Source: Woronichinia naegeliana WA131 (GTDB taxonomy: Bacteria; Cyanobacteriota; Cyanobacteriia; Cyanobacteriales; Microcystaceae). From it: a DNA stretch of 64,000 nucleotides. Position numbers and translations under genes: made by a program. Within the stretch, counting starts at the first letter, position 1. Each line of letters opens with the position of its first letter. This document shows positions 1-8,976 of this stretch, piece by piece. The notes beneath the pieces were generated by a model that saw only the letters and a program-made list of their open reading frames with translations, did not search any database and was not told the DNA's origin. The DNA is taken from contig CP073041.1 in NCBI GenBank assembly GCA_025370055.1, positions 2,108,001 to 2,172,000 on the forward strand, read 5' to 3'.

Positions 1-1496
1 AAGAAAAACGACTCTACAACTTTTTACTTTTTGTCTTCTGAAGTAGAGTAGAAAGATTCATTACCAAAAAGTTCATCGCAATTACCGTTTCCGAGGTCTC
101 AGGTAGTTTGGCCATCACTCGACCAAGACTAAATTTCCTCTTTCCCTGTCCGAATTTACCCTCAATGGCATTACGCACTCTTTCATCTGAGCGTGCCTCT
201 TTCTTTTTTTCTTTGCTCACCTCTTTCGGCGGTCTTCCCAATCGGGGACCACTCATTCTTATATCCCTTTCTTTACAATAAGCTCGATTCGCTTTTGTTC
301 GATAGATTTTATCCACATGAACCGATTCCGGATAACATCCTGTTTCCCTTTTATATTCTTCTATTCGCGCTTGTAAATCTCCCGATTCGTTGTAATTATC
401 CCAACTTAATTTGTCTAAGAAGACAAAGCCATTCACATTACTTGCCGATATTTTAGCTCCAAACTCTACTGCTTTTCCCGCTTTTCCACGCACTATTGGA
501 CGCACGTGAGGTTGGCTTACACTCACAATTCTGTTTTCTACTTTATTTGTCTTTTTTTCATACATTTCTAACTGTTGCTCATACACTTTTCCTATCGTTA
601 CAAGCTCTTCTTGCTCTTTTTTCGTTAGTTTTTCTAACTTTGCTCCCTCTTCTATCATTTTTTCTATATCAGACAAGTTTCTTTTTATATATCCTAGTTG
701 TTTTTTTGTTCCTTTTCTTCTTTCTTTTTTTGACACACGACGTTTTTTTGCTATGGCTAAGTACTCTTTTCTTGCCACTTCCCTATAAGTCCTCGGCTTT
801 TCTTTCCTTTTCTCTTTTATTTCTTCATACAGCTTATCTATTATTTTTTCTGTTTTTTCTCTGGCATCATTCAATATTCCTATATCCGTTGGATATTTTA
901 TATCTGCTGGTGTACAAGTCGCATCTAACAATAACTTTCCTTCATTTTCTTTTTTTTCTGACGCTACACCCGTCGCTTTTTTTTCTATTTCTTTATTAAT
1001 TTTATTTATTAATTCCATTCCTATTTTTTTACGAAAATGAACCATCATTGACGCATTAAATGCTTCTTTGCTACTATAGCTTTCCATTCCTATAAAGTAC
1101 TGTAAATAAGGGTTCTCTTTTATTTGTTCTACTGTTTCTCTGTCACTTTTTCCTGAAATTTCTTTGATAATTAATGCTCCTAATGCCATTCTAAATGATT
1201 TGGCTGGGGCTCCTTTTTTTTCTGTGAAGTTTTTTGCATATTCTTCCTCATATTCTTCCCAAAGAATCATTTTTGACATTTCTATCCAACGATTTTCTTC
1301 GTCTAACTGCCCGCCGAACAGATTTTTCAAGTTTTCTGGTGTTTCAATTGAGTACTGTTGCTTTCGGTACATCTGCTTTCTCTCTTCTTAATGCAATGGT
1401 TTTGAGGCATTCTACCCTATTTTCGTGCATTCTAGCGGTTCTTAATTCGCCTACTATTTTTCTCCGTAAAGGTCTCAGCTTTTTTCAGCAAGCCCT
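1..1496 (-). mobile_element. IS5-like 1690-bp element, copy A, cut by window start
   Basis: Inverted copy of the element that is intact at 48819-50508 and 55477-57166. Its transposase-start end lies at 1496, closing with the terminal repeat read on this strand as CAGCAAGCCCT. Comparison with the 1690-bp intact copies shows about 194 bp lie outside the window to the left. It sits inside another copy of the same element: the host sequence resumes at 1497 with AATTACAACG, exactly where the intact copies have AATTACAACG. The probable 4-bp TSD is AATT, but its left partner is outside the window. Confidence 0.9.
14..1372 (-). CDS. IS5-like transposase (DUF772-type N-terminus), 452 aa
   Basis: Transposase of IS copy A, the same length as the intact copies at 48943-50301 and 55601-56959. 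The N-terminal third (about residues 50-130, with FRMALGALIIKEISGKSDR and NPYLQYFIGM) matches the helical DUF772 domain found before DDE catalytic domains in IS5/IS1182-like transposases. The middle (about 150-270) is a very lysine- and glutamate-rich coiled-coil-like insert. The C-terminus carries the conserved block with IAMNFLVMNL. The start is the first ATG, just inside the left-end leader and preceded by AAGAAGAGAGAAAGCAG. Opposite-strand open frames here are shadows caused by A-rich codon use. IS family assignment is from recalled domain architecture and TSD size. Confidence 0.85.
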   Translation of the reverse strand: MYRKQQYSIETPENLKNLFGGQLDEENRWIEMSKMILWEEYEEEYAKNFTEKKGAPAKSFRMALGALIIKEISGKSDRETVEQIKENPYLQYFIGMESYSSKEAFNASMMVHFRKKIGMELINKINKEIEKKATGVASEKKENEGKLLLDATCTPADIKYPTDIGILNDAREKTEKIIDKLYEEIKEKRKEKPRTYREVARKEYLAIAKKRRVSKKERRKGTKKQLGYIKRNLSDIEKMIEEGAKLEKLTKKEQEELVTIGKVYEQQLEMYEKKTNKVENRIVSVSQPHVRPIVRGKAGKAVEFGAKISASNVNGFVFLDKLSWDNYNESGDLQARIEEYKRETGCYPESVHVDKIYRTKANRAYCKERDIRMSGPRLGRPPKEVSKEKKKEARSDERVRNAIEGKFGQGKRKFSLGRVMAKLPETSETVIAMNFLVMNLSTLLQKTKSKKL

Positions 1497-2087
1497 AATT
1501 ACAACGAATCGGGAGATTTACAAGCGCGAATAGAAGAATATAAAAGGGAAACAGGATGTTATCCGGAATCGGTTCATGTGGATAAAATCTATCGAACAAA
1601 AGCGAATCGAGCTTATTGTAAAGAAAGGGATATAAGAATGAGTGGTCCCCGATTGGGAAGACCGCCGAAAGAGGTGAGCAAAGAAAAAAAGAAAGAGGCA
1701 CGCTCAGATGAAAGAGTGCGTAATGCCATTGAGGGTAAATTCGGACAGGGAAAGAGGAAATTTAGTCTTGGTCGAGTGATGGCCAAACTACCTGAGACCT
1801 CGGAAACGGTAATTGCGATGAACTTTTTGGTAATGAATCTTTCTACTCTACTTCAGAAGACAAAAAGTAAAAAGTTGTAGAGTCGTTTTTCTTGTGAAAA
1901 ATGGTGTTAATTTTCCTCTCTTTTGTGAGGAGTGATTTGTGTTGACCTTTTTAGACAGAAAGGAACAATAGATTAAACAAAATCTGTATTTTGATTTGTT
2001 TCCATAAGGATAAGTTATCTATGCTTTTTCAGTCCATACTTCCCTAACCCACATTTCTTTCGTTTTTTGACTTTTTCAGCAAGCCCT
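1497..2087 (+). pseudogene. 3' fragment of IS5-like element copy B (host of copy A)
   Basis: This is the last 591 bp of the 1690-bp element and matches the same interval of the intact copies (56576-57166). It encodes the transposase C-terminus from NYNESGDLQ to the stop at 1880, followed by the usual 207-bp tail and terminal repeat TTTTTCAGCAAGCCCT. The 5' part would lie left of the window, beyond copy A. An internal ATG at 1578 gives a 100-aa frame but is not expected to be a gene start. The transposase is dead because copy A interrupts it. Confidence 0.85.
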
Positions 2088-2116
2088 AAGTAGAAAAATT
2101 GATGGAAATCTAGATT

Positions 2117-2152
2117 ATGACAACAACCGCCGATGATGTGTGGCGATTACTA
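2117..2152 (+). pseudogene. 5' stub of a chromosomal gene (possibly DUF3782-like)
   Basis: After removal of the IS630-type element at 2153-3468, the short non-IS DNA at 2088-2152 joins 3469-3482. The joined sequence reads M-T-T-T-A-D-D-V-W-R-L-L-A-W-L-L from the ATG at 2117. The start MTTTADDVWRLL resembles, from memory, the beginning of cyanobacterial DUF3782-type proteins. It is then cut by the IS5-like copy at 3483. Only about 16 codons survive, so identity is uncertain. Confidence 0.4.
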
Positions 2153-3468
2153 GTAGTCTAAGGCGTAAGTTAAGATACTATTATTAGGCAACCGATAAAA
2201 AGATAAATATAGGTATATAGGAGAAAAAGTCATGCCCCGATTAGCCCCCAAAGAGTTAAAGTTGGAAGCAAAAGAACGAGAACATCTAGAAAAACTGATA
2301 AATCGTCATACAACAGAGCAGCAAATTGCCTTAAGGGCGAAAATAGTGCTTCTGGCAGATGAGGGAGAAAATAATCGAGAAATTGCTAGAAAATTAAAAA
2401 TCAGCCGAAAAATGGCAAGTCAATGGAGAGAAAGATGGATAGCAGGACAGAAAAGTGAAATAGAAATAACAGAAAGAATCAAAGATGCTGAACGTAGTGG
2501 AGCACCCGCCAAGTTTAAACGCGAACAAATATTGCAGTTGTTCAAATTAGCCTGTGATGACCCAAAGAATTATGAGCGTCCGATAAGTCACTGGACAGGA
2601 CGAGAATTAGCCGAGGAATTAGTAAAGCAAGGAATAGTGGAAAGTATATCTCCTCGACAGGTAGGAAGATTATGGGAAGAAGCAGATATTAAACCCCATC
2701 AGTCAGGATACTGGCTGAATCCCCCCCCTGACCCAAATTTTGGGGAAAAAGTGAATGATATCTGCCAAGCCTATGAGAGTGCAATTTTAGGAAAGGAAAA
2801 GGGAGAAAAGACTATTTCTCTAGATGAAATGACGGGAATTCAAGCATTAGAGCGGAAAGCACCAGACCTTCCGATGTCTCAGGGGAAGATTCAAGGTCGA
2901 GAATTTGAATATATTCGTCACGGCACTCAAACGTTAATAGCCAGTTTTGATGTGGCCAAGGGTCAAGTAATCTGCTCTACAGTCGGAAATACTCGCACAG
3001 AGGCAGACTATTTAAGCCATATCCAAAAAACCATTGCCACCAGCCCTGATGTAGCAAAATGGCACTTGAGCATGGATTGCCTAAATACCCATCAGTCAGA
3101 ATCTTTGGTTCGCTATGTAGCAGAATTTGAGGGACTTAATCTTGAATTAGGAGAGAAGGGCAAGAGTGGCATCCTTCAATCAATGGCGAGTAGAGCAACT
3201 TTTCTCAGTGACCCCAATCATCGAATTGTTTTTCACTTCACACCGAAGCATTGTTCATGGCTCAATCAAATTGAGATTTGGTTTGGTATTTTAATGCGTA
3301 AGTTACTGAAACGAGGAAATTTTCTCAGTCAAGATGATTTAAGAACGCAAATTCTTGAATTCATCGACTATTTTAACCGCACTATGGCGAAGCCCTTTCG
3401 ATGGACGTATCGGGGGAAGGTTTTGGCTGCTTAAATTTTATAGCACCCAAACTTACGCCTTGGACTAC
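2153..3468 (+). mobile_element. IS630-type element, complete, 1316 bp
   Basis: The ends are GTAGTCTAAGGCGTAAGTT on the left and its near-perfect inverse on the right (AACTTACGCCTTGGACTAC). The element is flanked by TA at 2151-2152 and 3469-3470, the TSD expected of the IS630/Tc1-mariner group. One intact transposase gene fills it. The flanks rejoin into a short reading frame, so this looks like a clean simple insertion. Confidence 0.9.
2232..3434 (+). CDS. IS630-family transposase, 400 aa
   Basis: The N-terminal half holds helix-turn-helix segments (about residues 30-75, NREIARKLKISRKMASQWRE, and a winged-helix region at 105-150). The C-terminal DDE domain shows the three acidic positions of the family: SLDEMTGIQ (about 198), SMDCLNTHQ (about 277) and KHCSWLNQIEIWFG (about 345, Glu). 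Many IS630 elements need a frameshift to join two frames, but here a single open frame covers the protein. The gene begins 79 bp inside the left terminal repeat and follows AGGAGAAAAAGTC, a good ribosome-binding site. Confidence 0.9.
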   Translation: MPRLAPKELKLEAKEREHLEKLINRHTTEQQIALRAKIVLLADEGENNREIARKLKISRKMASQWRERWIAGQKSEIEITERIKDAERSGAPAKFKREQILQLFKLACDDPKNYERPISHWTGRELAEELVKQGIVESISPRQVGRLWEEADIKPHQSGYWLNPPPDPNFGEKVNDICQAYESAILGKEKGEKTISLDEMTGIQALERKAPDLPMSQGKIQGREFEYIRHGTQTLIASFDVAKGQVICSTVGNTRTEADYLSHIQKTIATSPDVAKWHLSMDCLNTHQSESLVRYVAEFEGLNLELGEKGKSGILQSMASRATFLSDPNHRIVFHFTPKHCSWLNQIEIWFGILMRKLLKRGNFLSQDDLRTQILEFIDYFNRTMAKPFRWTYRGKVLAA

Positions 3469-4565
3469 TAGCATGGTTACTTAGGGCTTGCTGAAAAAAG
3501 CTGAAACCTTTACGGAGAAAAATAGTAGGCGAATTAAGAACCGCTAGAATGCACGAAAATAGGGTAGAATGCCTCAAAACCATTGCATTAAGAAGAGAGA
3601 AAGCAGATGTACCGAAAGCAACAGTACTCAATTGAAACACCAGAAAACTTGAAAAATCTGTTCGGCGGGCAGTTAGACGAAGAAAATCGTTGGATAGAAA
3701 TGTCAAAAATGATTCCCTGGGAAGAATATGAGGAAGAATATGCAAAAAACTTCACAGAAAAAAAAGGAGCCCCAGCCAAATCATTTAGAATGGCATTAGG
3801 AGCATTAATTATCAAAGAAATTTCAGGAAAAAGTGACAGAGAAACAGTAGAACAAATAAAAGAGAACCCTTATTTACAGTACTTTATAGGAATGGAAAGC
3901 TATAGTAGCAAAGAAGCATTTAATGCGTCAATGATGGTTCATTTTCGTAAAAAAATAGGAATGGAATTAATAAATAAAATTAATAAAGAAATAGAAAAAA
4001 AAGCGACGGGTGTAGCGTCAGAAAAAAAAGAAAATGAAGGAAAGTTATTGTTAGATGCGACTTGTACACCAGCAGATATAAAATATCCAACGGATATAGG
4101 AATATTGAATGATGCCAGAGAAAAAACAGAAAAAATAATAGATAAGCTGTATGAAGAAATAAAAGAGAAAAGGAAAGAAAAGCCGAGGACTTATAGGGAA
4201 GTGGCAAGAAAAGAGTACTTAGCCATAGCAAAAAAACGTCGTGTGTCAAAAAAAGAAAGAAGAAAAGGAACAAAAAAACAACTAGGATATATAAAAAGAA
4301 ACTTGTCTGATATAGAAAAAATGATAGAAGAGGGAGCAAAGTTAGAAAAACTAACGAAAAAAGAGCAAGAAGAGCTTGTAACGATAGGAAAAGTGTATGA
4401 GCAACAGTTAGAAATGTATGAAAAAAAGACAAATAAAGTAGAAAACAGAATTGTGAGTGTAAGCCAACCTCACGTGCGTCCAATAGTGCGTGGAAAAGCG
4501 GGAAAAGCAGTAGAGTTTGGAGCTAAAATATCGGCAAGTAATGTGAATGGCTTTGTCTTCTTAGA

Positions 4566-5478
4566 CTGGACAGTGAGAAGTTCTCGAGGCGTGTAAGTGG
4601 AGAAAAGAAAATCGGACATCCGATACAAAAGAGTGCCGTTATGTCCGAAACTGGCTGATATAAGAAAATCGGCGTTGCTTAATCAGGGTATGAAATAGAA
4701 TTTTGCATACATCTAGAAACCAGTGTGAGTCAATGTTTTAAAAATTGCATCTTTAGAGATTCATACCTCAAGTCAGCAACGCCAGAAAATCGATAGCCAG
4801 TGCTATCTATCAATTATGCAACTATGTCAGCGACTAGAGCAAATCCTCAATAATCTCCGTCCAGCCTTTAGCCGAGAAGCAACGTTCCAATGGTTTATCC
4901 TGTTAGTCTGGGGAGTAGTGCTCAACAGCCAACCCAGCGCAATAACTAGCTATGTCAATGCCATTGGCTTAACAGAGAGCTACTACAATCAGGCTCTACA
5001 TTGGTTTGATTCCAAGGCGTTTAGGGTCGAAGGACTAACTTTACAATGGTCAAAGTGGCTAAGTCAGCATGAAAGTCTATACAGAATTAAAGGGAAACGG
5101 GTGTATGTGGGTGATGGCATCAAAGTGGGGAAAGAAGGACGCAAGATGCCAGGTGTAAAACGACTACACCAAGAATCGGAAGATGTGTCCAAGCCAGAGT
5201 GGATAAGGGGTCATTACTTCAATGCCTTGAGTATTTTGGTGGGAGTAGGGAAAGCCTGCTTTGCCTTGCCCTTAGTGTTGCGGCTAGACGATGGCATCAA
5301 GTCCAAAGCAACCGAGAAGGGGGAGGGAAAAGGCAAAAAAAAGGTGAAGACGAGCCTGGTGACAAAAATGGCTGACCTTTGTGTTACTTACGCAGAGGCA
5401 GGGAGTTATGTAATTTTGGATGCTTATTTTGCTTGCGAACCAGTGCTCAAAAGTTTTCGCCAGAACGCCTTGCATCTA
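4566..5478 (+). mobile_element. IS4-like element, copy 1, truncated at its 3' side
   Basis: The left terminal repeat is CTGGACAGTGAGAAGTT, followed by the same leader as the intact copy at 6760-8357. A 113-bp MITE lies in the leader (4671-4783). The element is collinear with the intact copy until 5478, where the IS630-type element starts. Its left TSD (TTCTTAGA) has its partner not next to this copy but at the right end of copy 2 (8358-8365). Together the two copies bracket an internal segment. Confidence 0.85.
4671..4783. mobile_element. 113-bp MITE with 8-bp TSD inside IS4-like copy 1
   Basis: The sequence starts GGCGTTGCT and ends AGCAACGCC, with imperfect terminal inverted repeats of about 23 bp that both continue to a GGTATGA core. 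It is bounded on both sides by AGAAAATC (4663-4670 and 4784-4791). The sister copy at 6760-8357 lacks it and has a single AGAAAATC at the same site, giving a filled/empty site pair within one window. It has no coding capacity, so it must be mobilised by a transposase in trans. Confidence 0.9.
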
Positions 5479-5484
5479 TACTGA
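4816..5484 (+). pseudogene. Truncated IS4-like transposase, 222 aa of 475
   Basis: Identical at protein level to the first 221 residues of the full transposase at 6889-8316 (both begin MQLCQRLEQILNNLR). The frame then runs into the IS630-type element and stops (ALHLY). It contains the first catalytic region (VYVGDGIKVGKEGRKMPG, Asp) but lacks the later DDE residues, so it is inactive. Confidence 0.9.
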
Positions 5485-6609
5485 ACACGGTCACAAGTTG
5501 CGAATTTTAAAAATAAGAGATAATATAGTAAAAATAGAAAAAGTAGTCAAGAGGCTGAGAAATGATTAAGTTAGAATTTACGGAAGAAGACAAAAGACTG
5601 TTGTCTTACGGTCGGTTTAATCACCCGCATCCTAGAGTACAGCTAAAGATGGAAGTTTTATGGTTAAAAAGTCAGGGATTATCTCATCAAAAAATTGCTC
5701 AATTCGCAGGAGTTTCAGTAAATACGGTGACAAGCTATATCCGTGATTATCAAGAGGGCGGGATAGAAAAACTAAAAGAAATAAAATTTAATCGCCCGAA
5801 AAGCGAGTTAACAGAGCATCAAGGGACAATTGAGGCATATTTTGAGTCAAATCCACCAGCAAGAATAAATGAAGCAGTAAAAAGAATAGAAGAATTAACG
5901 GGAATAAAAAGAAGTCCAACGCAAGTCAGAAAATTTTTAAAGTCAATAGGAATGAGGTGTCTAAAGGTGGGAACAATTCCATCAAAAGCAGATGTAGAAG
6001 CTCAGGATAGCTATAGAGAAAAAGAGCTAGAACCAAGGCTAGAAGAGGCAAAAGCAGGAAAAAGGGCAGTTTTCTTTGTAGATGCCTCTCATTTTGTAAT
6101 GGGAGCATTTGTAAATTTTATATGGTGCTTCAAAAGGATTTTTATTAAGTCACCATCAGGGAGAAAACGTTTTAATGTGTTAGGAGCATTAAATGCAATT
6201 ACCCATGAAGTAATTATGGTAACGAACAGTTCTTATATTACGGGAACTCAGGTTTGTGAACTCCTAGAAAAGATAGCAGAATTAGGACTATTAATACCGA
6301 TTACGTTGGTATTAGACAATGCTCGTTATCAAAAATGCCGAATTGTGCAGGAGTTGGCAGAATCATTAGGAATAGAGTTACTGTACTTACCTCCTTATTC
6401 TCCTAACTTGAATTTAATTGAAAGACTGTGGAAGTTTGTGAAGAAGAAGTGTTTATACGCAAAATATTATGAAGATTTTACGCAGTTTTCTGCAGCAATT
6501 TCAGGATGTCTTGAAGATGCTAACGCAAAATATAAGGAGGAGCTTGATTCTTTGCTCACCTTACGATTTCAACGCTTTGATAAATCTCAGATTATGAACG
6601 TTTGAAGTA
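5479..6609 (+). mobile_element. Second IS630-type element, about 1.13 kb
   Basis: The left end TACTGAACACGGTCACAA and the inverse of the right end (TACTTCAAACGTTCATAA) match at 13 of 18 positions, and TA flanks both sides (5477-5478 and 6610-6611). The transposase gene occupies nearly the whole element. The left neighbour is IS4-like copy 1 but the right neighbour is an IS1634-like fragment, so the flanks are not two halves of one target. Rearrangement followed or accompanied insertion. Confidence 0.7.
5562..6605 (+). CDS. IS630-family transposase, 347 aa
   Basis: An N-terminal helix-turn-helix (about residues 35-65, SHQKIAQFAGVSVNTVTSYI) is followed by a second DNA-binding segment with IKRSPTQVRKFLKSIGM. 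The DDE_3-type catalytic domain shows VFFVDASHF (about 170), LVLDNARYQ (about 251) and PPYSPNLNLIERLWKF (about 286, Glu). It is intact and of normal length. It is unrelated at sequence level to the 400-aa IS630 protein at 2232-3434 beyond the family fold. Confidence 0.9.
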   Translation: MIKLEFTEEDKRLLSYGRFNHPHPRVQLKMEVLWLKSQGLSHQKIAQFAGVSVNTVTSYIRDYQEGGIEKLKEIKFNRPKSELTEHQGTIEAYFESNPPARINEAVKRIEELTGIKRSPTQVRKFLKSIGMRCLKVGTIPSKADVEAQDSYREKELEPRLEEAKAGKRAVFFVDASHFVMGAFVNFIWCFKRIFIKSPSGRKRFNVLGALNAITHEVIMVTNSSYITGTQVCELLEKIAELGLLIPITLVLDNARYQKCRIVQELAESLGIELLYLPPYSPNLNLIERLWKFVKKKCLYAKYYEDFTQFSAAISGCLEDANAKYKEELDSLLTLRFQRFDKSQIMNV

Positions 6610-6611
6610 TA

Positions 6612-6744
6612 ACCCACATTCCGCAGGTAAGTCAAGAGACAAAGTAGTACTTTTGACATGAAGAGCCAAGAAAGGAAAGAATATGTTTGTGTTTGGAGGT
6701 CAAATTAACGATAGTTTGAATGCCGTCAATCTCTAACCAACGGA
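6612..6744 (-). pseudogene. 3' end of an IS1634-like transposase gene
   Basis: Read on the minus strand this segment encodes RWLEIDGIQTIVNLTSKH and ends SSCQKYYFVS-stop, then the terminal sequence CGGAATGTGGG. It is the same C-terminus, with a few substitutions, as the larger fragment at 40228-40827. Next to it at 6745-6759 is ACAGCAATTCCAAA, which resembles the terminal repeat of the element at 11010-12448. Confidence 0.7.
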
Positions 6745-6759
6745 TACAGCAATTCCAAA

Positions 6760-8357
6760 CTGGACAGTGGGAAGTTCTCGAGGCGTGTAAGTGGAGAAAA
6801 GAAAATCGGACATCCGATACAAAAGAGTGCCGTTATGTCCGAAACTGGCTGATATAAGAAAATCGATAGCCAGTGCTATCTATCAATTATGCAACTATGT
6901 CAGCGACTAGAGCAAATCCTCAATAATCTCCGTCCAGCCTTTAGCCGAGAAGCAACGTTCCAATGGTTTATCCTGTTAGTCTGGGGAGTAGTGCTCAACA
7001 GCCAACCCAGCGCAATAACTAGCTATGTCAATGCCATTGGCTTAACAGAGAGCTACTACAATCAGGCTCTACATTGGTTTGATTCCAAGGCGTTTAGGGT
7101 CGAAGGACTAACTTTACAATGGTCAAAGTGGCTAAGTCAGCATGAAAGTCTATACAGAATTAAAGGGAAACGGGTGTATGTGGGTGATGGCATCAAAGTG
7201 GGGAAAGAAGGACGCAAGATGCCAGGTGTAAAACGACTACACCAAGAATCGGAAGATGTGTCCAAGCCAGAGTGGATAAGGGGTCATTACTTCAATGCCT
7301 TGAGTATTTTGGTGGGAGTAGGGAAAGCCTGCTTTGCCTTGCCCTTAGTGTTGCGGCTAGACGATGGCATCAAGTCCAAAGCAACCGAGAAGGGGGAGGG
7401 AAAAGGCAAAAAAAAGGTGAAGACGAGCCTGGTGACAAAAATGGCTGACCTTTGTGTTACTTACGCAGAGGCAGGGAGTTATGTAATTTTGGATGCTTAT
7501 TTTGCTTGCGAACCAGTGCTCAAAAGTTTTCGCCAGAACGCCTTGCATCTAATCACAAGAGTGCGTTGCTCCACCGTCGCCTATGCCCCCTTTTGTTCCG
7601 TGCCGACGCTGACGGGGAGAGGACGACCACGGATTTGGGGGAGTTCGATAAAACTAGAAAAGCTGTTCGCTCTGGCGGCGGACTTTCCGACAGCTAAAGT
7701 CTGGCTCTATGGTCAACAAGTCACGGTTTCTTATCAGTGCTTTGAGTTCCACTGGGATAGTCCCCATCAGCTCGTCAAGTTTGTTCTGACCCAATTGCCT
7801 AACGGACGACGACTGATTCTGCTTTCTACTGATCTCTGTTTGACTGGACCTGAGATTATTGCCGCTTACGGTCTCCGATTTAAGATTGAAGTCACTTTTC
7901 GTCAATTAGTCCATCTTTTGGGCAGCTTTGCCTATCGTTTTTGGCTTAAGAGTCTTCCTACTTTACCTACCTGGCCCAGCAATCTTATCCTCAGTGACTA
8001 TCCACAAGCTGTTCAGACTCAGATTTTAAACAAGGTAGAAGCCTTTGAGCGTTTTGTTAACCTTAATGCCATTGCTTTAGGGCTACTTCAAATTCTCGCC
8101 TTAGAGTTACCCCAGGGGATTTGGGCTAATTTTCCTCGATGGTTTCGGACATTACCATCCCATGGCTACCCTAGTGAACGGATTGCTCAACTAGCCCTTC
8201 AACATCAAGCCCAAATGATTTTTCCTCAAAGTCCACCCAGTCTGCTTTTGCCTAAATTCCTTACCGCTAAACTTGCCTCTTCCCCAAGCCCTGATATGCT
8301 TACTTTCGTCGCATAGTCATTACCTTATCTGGCATCCATAAACTTCCCACTGTCCAG
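6760..8357 (+). mobile_element. IS4-like element, copy 2, complete, 1598 bp
   Basis: The terminal inverted repeats are CTGGACAGTGGGAAGTT and AACTTCCCACTGTCCAG. One full transposase gene lies inside. On the right it abuts TTCTTAGA of the host IS5-like element; on the left it abuts foreign IS debris rather than that TSD. An end fragment of the same IS lies at 51356-51468. Confidence 0.9.
6889..8316 (+). CDS. IS4-like DDE transposase, 475 aa
   Basis: Full-length transposase. The probable first catalytic Asp lies in VYVGDGIKVGKEGRK (about residue 98), the second in GSYVILDAYFACEP (about 202), and the Glu in RFKIEVTFRQLVHLLG (about 335, the Y-R-F-x-I-E-x-x-F-x-Q pattern of IS4-superfamily proteins). 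A basic KGEGKGKKKVKT stretch sits between the first two. Exact IS family is uncertain: the fold is IS4-like, and the protein resembles DDE_5-type cyanobacterial transposases. The frame is open and the element ends are intact, so it may be active. Confidence 0.85.
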   Translation: MQLCQRLEQILNNLRPAFSREATFQWFILLVWGVVLNSQPSAITSYVNAIGLTESYYNQALHWFDSKAFRVEGLTLQWSKWLSQHESLYRIKGKRVYVGDGIKVGKEGRKMPGVKRLHQESEDVSKPEWIRGHYFNALSILVGVGKACFALPLVLRLDDGIKSKATEKGEGKGKKKVKTSLVTKMADLCVTYAEAGSYVILDAYFACEPVLKSFRQNALHLITRVRCSTVAYAPFCSVPTLTGRGRPRIWGSSIKLEKLFALAADFPTAKVWLYGQQVTVSYQCFEFHWDSPHQLVKFVLTQLPNGRRLILLSTDLCLTGPEIIAAYGLRFKIEVTFRQLVHLLGSFAYRFWLKSLPTLPTWPSNLILSDYPQAVQTQILNKVEAFERFVNLNAIALGLLQILALELPQGIWANFPRWFRTLPSHGYPSERIAQLALQHQAQMIFPQSPPSLLLPKFLTAKLASSPSPDMLTFVA

Positions 8358-8976
8358 TTCTTAGACAAATTAAGTTGGGATAATTACAACGAATCGGGAG
8401 ATTTACAAGCGCGAATAGAAGAATATAAAAGGGAAACAGGATGTTATCCGGAATCGGTTCATGTGGATAAAATCTATCGAACAAAAGCGAATCGAGCTTA
8501 TTGTAAAGAAAGGGATATAAGAATGAGTGGTCCCCGATTGGGAAGACCGCCGAAAGAGGTGAGCAAAGAAAAAAAGAAAGAGGCACGCTCAGATGAAAGA
8601 GTGCGTAATGCCATTGAGGGTAAATTCGGACAGGGAAAGAGGAAATTTAGTCTTGGTCGAGTGATGGCCAAACTACCTGAGACCTCGGAAACGGTAATTG
8701 CGATGAACTTTTTGGTAATGAATCTTTCTACTCTACTTCAGAAGACAAAAAGTAAAAAGTTGTAGAGTCGTTTTTCTTGTGAAAAATGGTGTTAATTTTC
8801 CTCTCTTTTGTGAGGAGTGATTTGTGTTGACCTTTTTAGACAGAAAGGAACAATAGATTAAACAAAATCTGTATTTTGATTTGTTTCCATAAGGATAAGT
8901 TATCTATGCTTTTTCAGTCCATACTTCCCTAACCCACATTTCTTTCGTTTTTTGACTTTTTCAGCAAGCCCTACTT

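Larger units (their letters stand above)
3607..8765 (+). pseudogene. Interrupted IS5-like transposase (two exon-like pieces)
   Basis: The N-terminal 320 residues are encoded from 3607 to about 4565, then reading enters the inserted element and stops after WTVRSSRGV. The C-terminal remainder, from KLSWDNYNES on, resumes at 8366 and ends at 8765. Joined, they restore the 452-aa protein. One substitution relative to the other copies is visible near residue 37 (MIPWEEY instead of MILWEEY). Confidence 0.9.
3483..8972 (+). mobile_element. IS5-like element copy C, split by other IS elements
   Basis: The left part, 3483-4565 (1083 bp), and right part, 8366-8972 (607 bp), sum to exactly 1690 bp, the size of the intact copies. 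The TSD ACTT is present on both sides (3479-3482 and 8973-8976). The element is interrupted at its TTCTTAGA site by the IS complex at 4566-8357, which duplicated those 8 bp (4558-4565 and 8358-8365). This gives a clear order of events: IS5-like insertion first, IS complex later. Confidence 0.95.

Noticed and set aside
496-999. Long open frame antisense to the IS5-like transposase (167 aa, very Leu/Phe-rich; same at 3980-4483, 49316-49819 and 55974-56477)
   Set aside because: It is the mirror of the lysine-rich coil of the transposase. The codon bias of AAA/GAA forces TTT/TTC on the other strand. It has no own start signal and appears only with the transposase.
4566-8357. A true composite transposon with cargo genes
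   Set aside because: The DNA between the two IS4-like copies contains only another IS and an IS fragment, with no passenger gene. The shared TSD is better explained by recombination, though this is not proven.
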